A stretch of 43,750 nucleotides of DNA, from positions 1-43,750 of the forward strand of contig JAFPVC010000040.1 of NCBI GenBank assembly GCA_017413085.1. Direction: 5' to 3'. A program made the position numbers and the translations under genes. Position 1 is the first letter of the stretch, and every line of letters starts with the position of its first letter. Positions 41,193 to 43,750 of the stretch are shown one piece after another. This stretch comes from Prevotella sp. (GTDB lineage Bacteria; Bacteroidota; Bacteroidia; Bacteroidales; Bacteroidaceae). Below the pieces are notes generated by a model, which was given only the letters and a program-made list of their open reading frames with translations, did not search any database and had not been told where the DNA came from.

Positions 41193-43205
41193 ATGAAAAC
41201 AATGAAAAAAATACTTATCTCTGCACTCTTCATGCTTATGGCTGGATGGAGTGTTGCTGCAGTTCATGATGAAGACGGCAGTCGTTTGTGGTTGCGTTTT
41301 GACAATGCCAGTACGTCTGCTTCTGTTTCGGGTGTAAAAGGCACAGCCATGACCGAGTTGCAAACCTATTGGCAGGGTGGTCCTGTCGTGCTGAAGAAAC
41401 AGAAGGGCATGGCACAGGATGGTTACACCATCACAAGTCAGGGCGGAAAGACCGTGATTGCAGCTGCCAACGACAACGGACTGCTTTATGGTGCCTATCA
41501 CCTGCTGCGCCTGCAACAGACAGGACAGTCTTGCGCTAACCTCAACATCAAGGAGCAGCCGGCTTACGACCTGCGCATACTGAACCACTGGGACAATCCC
41601 AATGGCACCGTAGAGCGTGGCTTTGCCGGCAAGAGCATCTTCGTGAATCCTGATGTCAACCGTATGAAGATGTATGGCCGCGCCAATGCCTCGATAGGCA
41701 TCAACGGCACGGTGCTCAACAATGTCAACGCCAGTCCGATGGCACTCTCTGCGGAGCAGTTGCAGAATGCCAAGTTCGTTGCCGACCAGCTGCGTCCTTA
41801 CGGCATACGCGTATATCTCTCCATCAACTTTGCTTCGCCTATCAAACTGGGCGGACTCAAGACCGCCGACCCGCTCAATGCTGACGTCGTGCGCTGGTGG
41901 AAGGATAAGGTGAATGAGATATACCGTCTTATCCCCGACTTTGGCGGTTTCCTTGTGAAAGCCAATTCAGAGGGCGAGCCGGGACCACAGGACTTCGGTC
42001 GCACACACGCTGACGGTGCCAACATGCTTGCCGACGTACTGCGTCCGCACAACGGCATCGTAATGTGGCGTGCCTTCGTATATGCACCGCAGAGTCCTGA
42101 CCGTGCCAACCAGGCTAGTCTGGAGTTCATGCCGCTCGACGGACAGTTCCGCGACAATGTCATCATACAGATAAAGAACGGCCCAGTGGATTTCCAGCCG
42201 CGCGAACCATACAGTCCCTTGTTCACTTCAATGAAAAAGACACAGATGATGGTGGAGTTCCAGATTACGCAGGAGTATCTTGGTGCTGCCAACCATCTGG
42301 TGTATCTCGCTCCCACGTGGAAGGAGTTCTTCTCGTTTGTGAAGCCCAACAGTCTGAGGGCAATGGCTGGTGTGGCAAACATCGGTGATGACGTAAACTG
42401 GTGCGGACACCACTTCGCACAGTCCAACTGGTATGCCTTCGGCCGTCTGGCATGGAATCCTGCTTTGACTTCAGAGCAGATTGCAGACGAGTGGCTTGCA
42501 CAGACCTTTGACAATGCACAATGCACAATGCATAATGCACAATCGGCTGGCACAACAGAGCATTGTGCATTAAAACAAGTAATGCTCGACAGCCGTGAGG
42601 CATGCGTCAGCTATATGATGCCGCTGGGAATACACCACATCTTTGCCGGCATTCACCACTACGGTCCCGAACCCTGGTATGCTCCTCGCGGCGTGAGAGC
42701 CGACTGGACACCGCCATACTATCACCGTGCCGACAGCATCGGTCTTGGCTTTGACCGCACGACGGCTGGTTCAGGAAACGTAAAGCAGTATCCAGAAGAA
42801 CTCTGCAATCTTTATAATGACATCAACACCTGCCCGGAGAACCTGCTGGCATGGTTCCACCATGTGCCTTGGGATCACCGTATGAAGAGCGGCCGCATCT
42901 TCTGGGATGAGTTGTGCCACAAGTATGACGACGGTGTGCATCAGGCACGCCACTTCCTCGCCGTATGGGATGCCATGCAGCCCTATGTTGACCAGCAGCG
43001 TTTCAACGAGGTGCAGCACAAGCTCCGCATCCAGGCCCGTGATGCAGAGTGGTGGCGCGACGCCTGTCTGCTGTATTTCCAGCAGTTCTCCAAGCGTCCA
43101 ATCCCGCAGGATGTAGAGCATCCCGTACACAACCTCGACGAGATGATGAAGTTCAGAATACACATCGGCATGTATGTGAACCCCGAATGTGGTTACACGA
43201 AGTAA
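41193..43205 (+). CDS. GH67 alpha-glucuronidase
   Basis: This protein is about 670 residues long. The longest frame begins at 41139 inside the previous gene, but the ATG at 41193 directly precedes a signal peptide (MKTMKKILISALFMLMAGWSVAA), so that start is used. The GH67 hallmarks are strong: LLYGAYHLLRLQQ, the YDLRILNHWDNPNGTVERG segment, GGFLVKANSEGEPGPQDFGRTHADGANMLA (catalytic-site region), MVEFQITQEYLG, and the C-terminal GLGFDRTTAGSG...LAWFHHVPWDHRMKSG. It removes 4-O-methyl-glucuronic acid from the non-reducing end of xylo-oligosaccharides. A 7-bp repeat insertion lies in frame near residues 440-465. It is the last gene of the xylan operon. Confidence 0.93.
   Translation: MKTMKKILISALFMLMAGWSVAAVHDEDGSRLWLRFDNASTSASVSGVKGTAMTELQTYWQGGPVVLKKQKGMAQDGYTITSQGGKTVIAAANDNGLLYGAYHLLRLQQTGQSCANLNIKEQPAYDLRILNHWDNPNGTVERGFAGKSIFVNPDVNRMKMYGRANASIGINGTVLNNVNASPMALSAEQLQNAKFVADQLRPYGIRVYLSINFASPIKLGGLKTADPLNADVVRWWKDKVNEIYRLIPDFGGFLVKANSEGEPGPQDFGRTHADGANMLADVLRPHNGIVMWRAFVYAPQSPDRANQASLEFMPLDGQFRDNVIIQIKNGPVDFQPREPYSPLFTSMKKTQMMVEFQITQEYLGAANHLVYLAPTWKEFFSFVKPNSLRAMAGVANIGDDVNWCGHHFAQSNWYAFGRLAWNPALTSEQIADEWLAQTFDNAQCTMHNAQSAGTTEHCALKQVMLDSREACVSYMMPLGIHHIFAGIHHYGPEPWYAPRGVRADWTPPYYHRADSIGLGFDRTTAGSGNVKQYPEELCNLYNDINTCPENLLAWFHHVPWDHRMKSGRIFWDELCHKYDDGVHQARHFLAVWDAMQPYVDQQRFNEVQHKLRIQARDAEWWRDACLLYFQQFSKRPIPQDVEHPVHNLDEMMKFRIHIGMYVNPECGYTK
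42511..42572. repeat. 7-bp repeats and inverted repeat inside GH67
   Basis: From 42511 to 42543 the unit ACAATGC (one copy ATAATGC) repeats nearly five times. Its last part, 42533-42543, is exactly inverted at 42562-42572 around an 18-nt loop. It is translated without a stop as DNAQCTMHNAQSAGTTEHCALKQ, which is unlike the surrounding GH67 sequence. Confidence 0.85.
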
Positions 43206-43228
43206 AGAAATAATTTAGAAGGTAATAG

Positions 43229-43276
43229 TTTTACCCCCAAATCAGTCTAATGACCGATTTGGGGGTAAAATTTTTT
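43229..43276 (+). terminator. Rho-independent terminator of the xylan operon
   Basis: A perfect 15-bp stem (43229-43243 with 43256-43270), one mismatch, three further pairs and a TAAT loop are followed by TTTTTT. It is the clearest terminator in the window. Confidence 0.93.
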
Positions 43277-43308
43277 AGTGTGCTAACTGCAAAGTAAAAT
43301 CAAATGGC

Positions 43309-43750
43309 TTACGCCTCTTCTATTATGTATTTCTCTATCGTTCGGGTATCATTGGAGAAGTTCATGCCTATCATATATGTCTTTTTGCTGTCCAGGGTGA
43401 ACGGCAGCAGATAGTTCTTGTCCTTTATCTGCTGCAACGCCTGCTCGGCAGTGCCGTCGAGCTTGAACTCCATTATGTAGCGATAGTCTTTTGTCTCAAT
43501 CAACAAGTCTATACGGCCGTCAGAGGTCTTGTATTCTGCCTGGCTGTAGAATCCCATCATGGTGAACACCACCCACACCACGTTGCGGTAGTTGCCCTCC
43601 CACGTCATTTGTGCGTCGTATGGCGCACTGGCAAGGAGCGACTGCAGGCGCTTGCAGAACTGTTCCGGCATGCCGCCGCGCACGTCTTCCGTAAACCTCT
43701 CCACGTCAAACGCAGTGCCTTTCTCCCTGTTTGACAGGTACGTCGGCGCA
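43309..43750 (-). CDS. PD-(D/E)XK nuclease-like protein (5' end beyond window)
   Basis: Only the last ~147 codons are present; the frame stays open to the window edge, so the apparent GTG start at 43704 is not the real one. The visible part begins TYLSNREKGTAFDVERF and contains the nuclease-fold motif DGRIDLLIETKDYRYIMEFKLDGTAEQALQQIKDK, with the Asp and Glu-x-Lys of PD-(D/E)XK folds. It resembles the C-terminal domain of the AAA-ATPase-like/DUF1703 proteins that are numerous in Bacteroidales genomes. Whether these are active nucleases is unclear. It is convergent with the GH67 operon. Confidence 0.85.
   Translation of the reverse strand, partial: APTYLSNREKGTAFDVERFTEDVRGGMPEQFCKRLQSLLASAPYDAQMTWEGNYRNVVWVVFTMMGFYSQAEYKTSDGRIDLLIETKDYRYIMEFKLDGTAEQALQQIKDKNYLLPFTLDSKKTYMIGMNFSNDTRTIEKYIIEEA

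Noticed and set aside
41798-42553. 251-codon minus-strand open frame opposite GH67
   Set aside because: It is fully inside a well-supported GH67 gene and has no independent evidence.
37569-43205. Complete polysaccharide utilisation locus with SusC/SusD
   Set aside because: No TonB-dependent transporter, SusD-like protein or hybrid two-component regulator is present in the window; only the enzymes are seen.
43309-43704. Complete short nuclease gene starting at 43704
   Set aside because: The apparent start is a GTG inside a frame that stays open, with family-like sequence (TYLSNREKGTAFDVERF), to the window edge; the gene is truncated by the window.

Overview
The window looks like chromosomal DNA from a member of the Bacteroidales, most likely Prevotella or a close relative. 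This rests on Bacteroidetes-type promoters (a -7 TAnnTTTG box, usually TAACTTTG, sometimes with a TTTG about 19-20 nt upstream), no consistent Shine-Dalgarno signal, BspA-type leucine-rich-repeat surface proteins, an L-rhamnose mutarotase, and plant-polysaccharide enzymes of families PL10, CE8, GH43 and GH67. No rRNA, tRNA, CRISPR array, transposase or SusC/SusD pair was found. Species-level assignment is not possible by eye.

Layout. (1) 1-4.5 kb, plus strand: rhamnulose-1-phosphate aldolase behind a 14-bp tandem repeat, a secreted SASA-family acetylesterase and a PL10-CE8 fusion, together suggesting use of pectin and rhamnogalacturonan. (2) 4.6-12.6 kb, minus strand: two giant secreted proteins, one ending in a dockerin-like calcium-binding module and one BspA-like. 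A divergent membrane-bound AraC-type regulator follows (12.9-14.1 kb), with a 14-bp direct repeat at 22-bp spacing in the shared intergenic region. (3) 14.2-27.5 kb: housekeeping and envelope genes. These are YicC, an inositol-phosphatase/glycosyltransferase/GtrA operon, an M23-LysM peptidase, an amidase-MCE-dnaA operon, a DUF3467 protein, rhamnose mutarotase, folB, a helix-hairpin-helix protein and a type-B carboxylesterase. (4) 27.7-37.4 kb: a visibly more AT-rich accessory segment (28-34.5 kb), described below. (5) 37.5-43.2 kb: a xylan operon of two GH43 proteins and a GH67 alpha-glucuronidase, closed by a strong terminator. The 3' end of a PD-(D/E)XK nuclease-like gene follows on the minus strand and runs off the window.

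The least conventional part is 27.7-37.4 kb. A small lipoprotein and a BspA-like leucine-rich-repeat protein form a two-gene cassette that occurs twice in tandem, preceded by a 36-codon remnant of a third copy. The two lipoproteins share an almost identical first 37 codons, including the signal peptide and lipobox. They then switch abruptly to unrelated-looking domains, each with a possible Cys/His cysteine-peptidase arrangement. The second cassette runs by a 4-nt ATGA overlap into an O-antigen-ligase/Wzy-like membrane protein with TPRs, and by another ATGA overlap into a large lipoprotein combining sugar-binding-like modules, a transglutaminase-like core and a discoidin-like C-terminus. Taken together this could be a surface-protein display and modification locus with exchangeable lipoproteins. 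That function is inference; the duplication, the sharp homology boundary, the overlaps and a covarying hairpin between cassettes are visible in the sequence.

Seven-base-periodic repeats appear in three places: upstream of rhaD, encoding the signal-peptide core of a GH43 protein, and inside the GH67 gene. Several start codons were moved downstream because a promoter box overlaps or lies downstream of the longest possible start.
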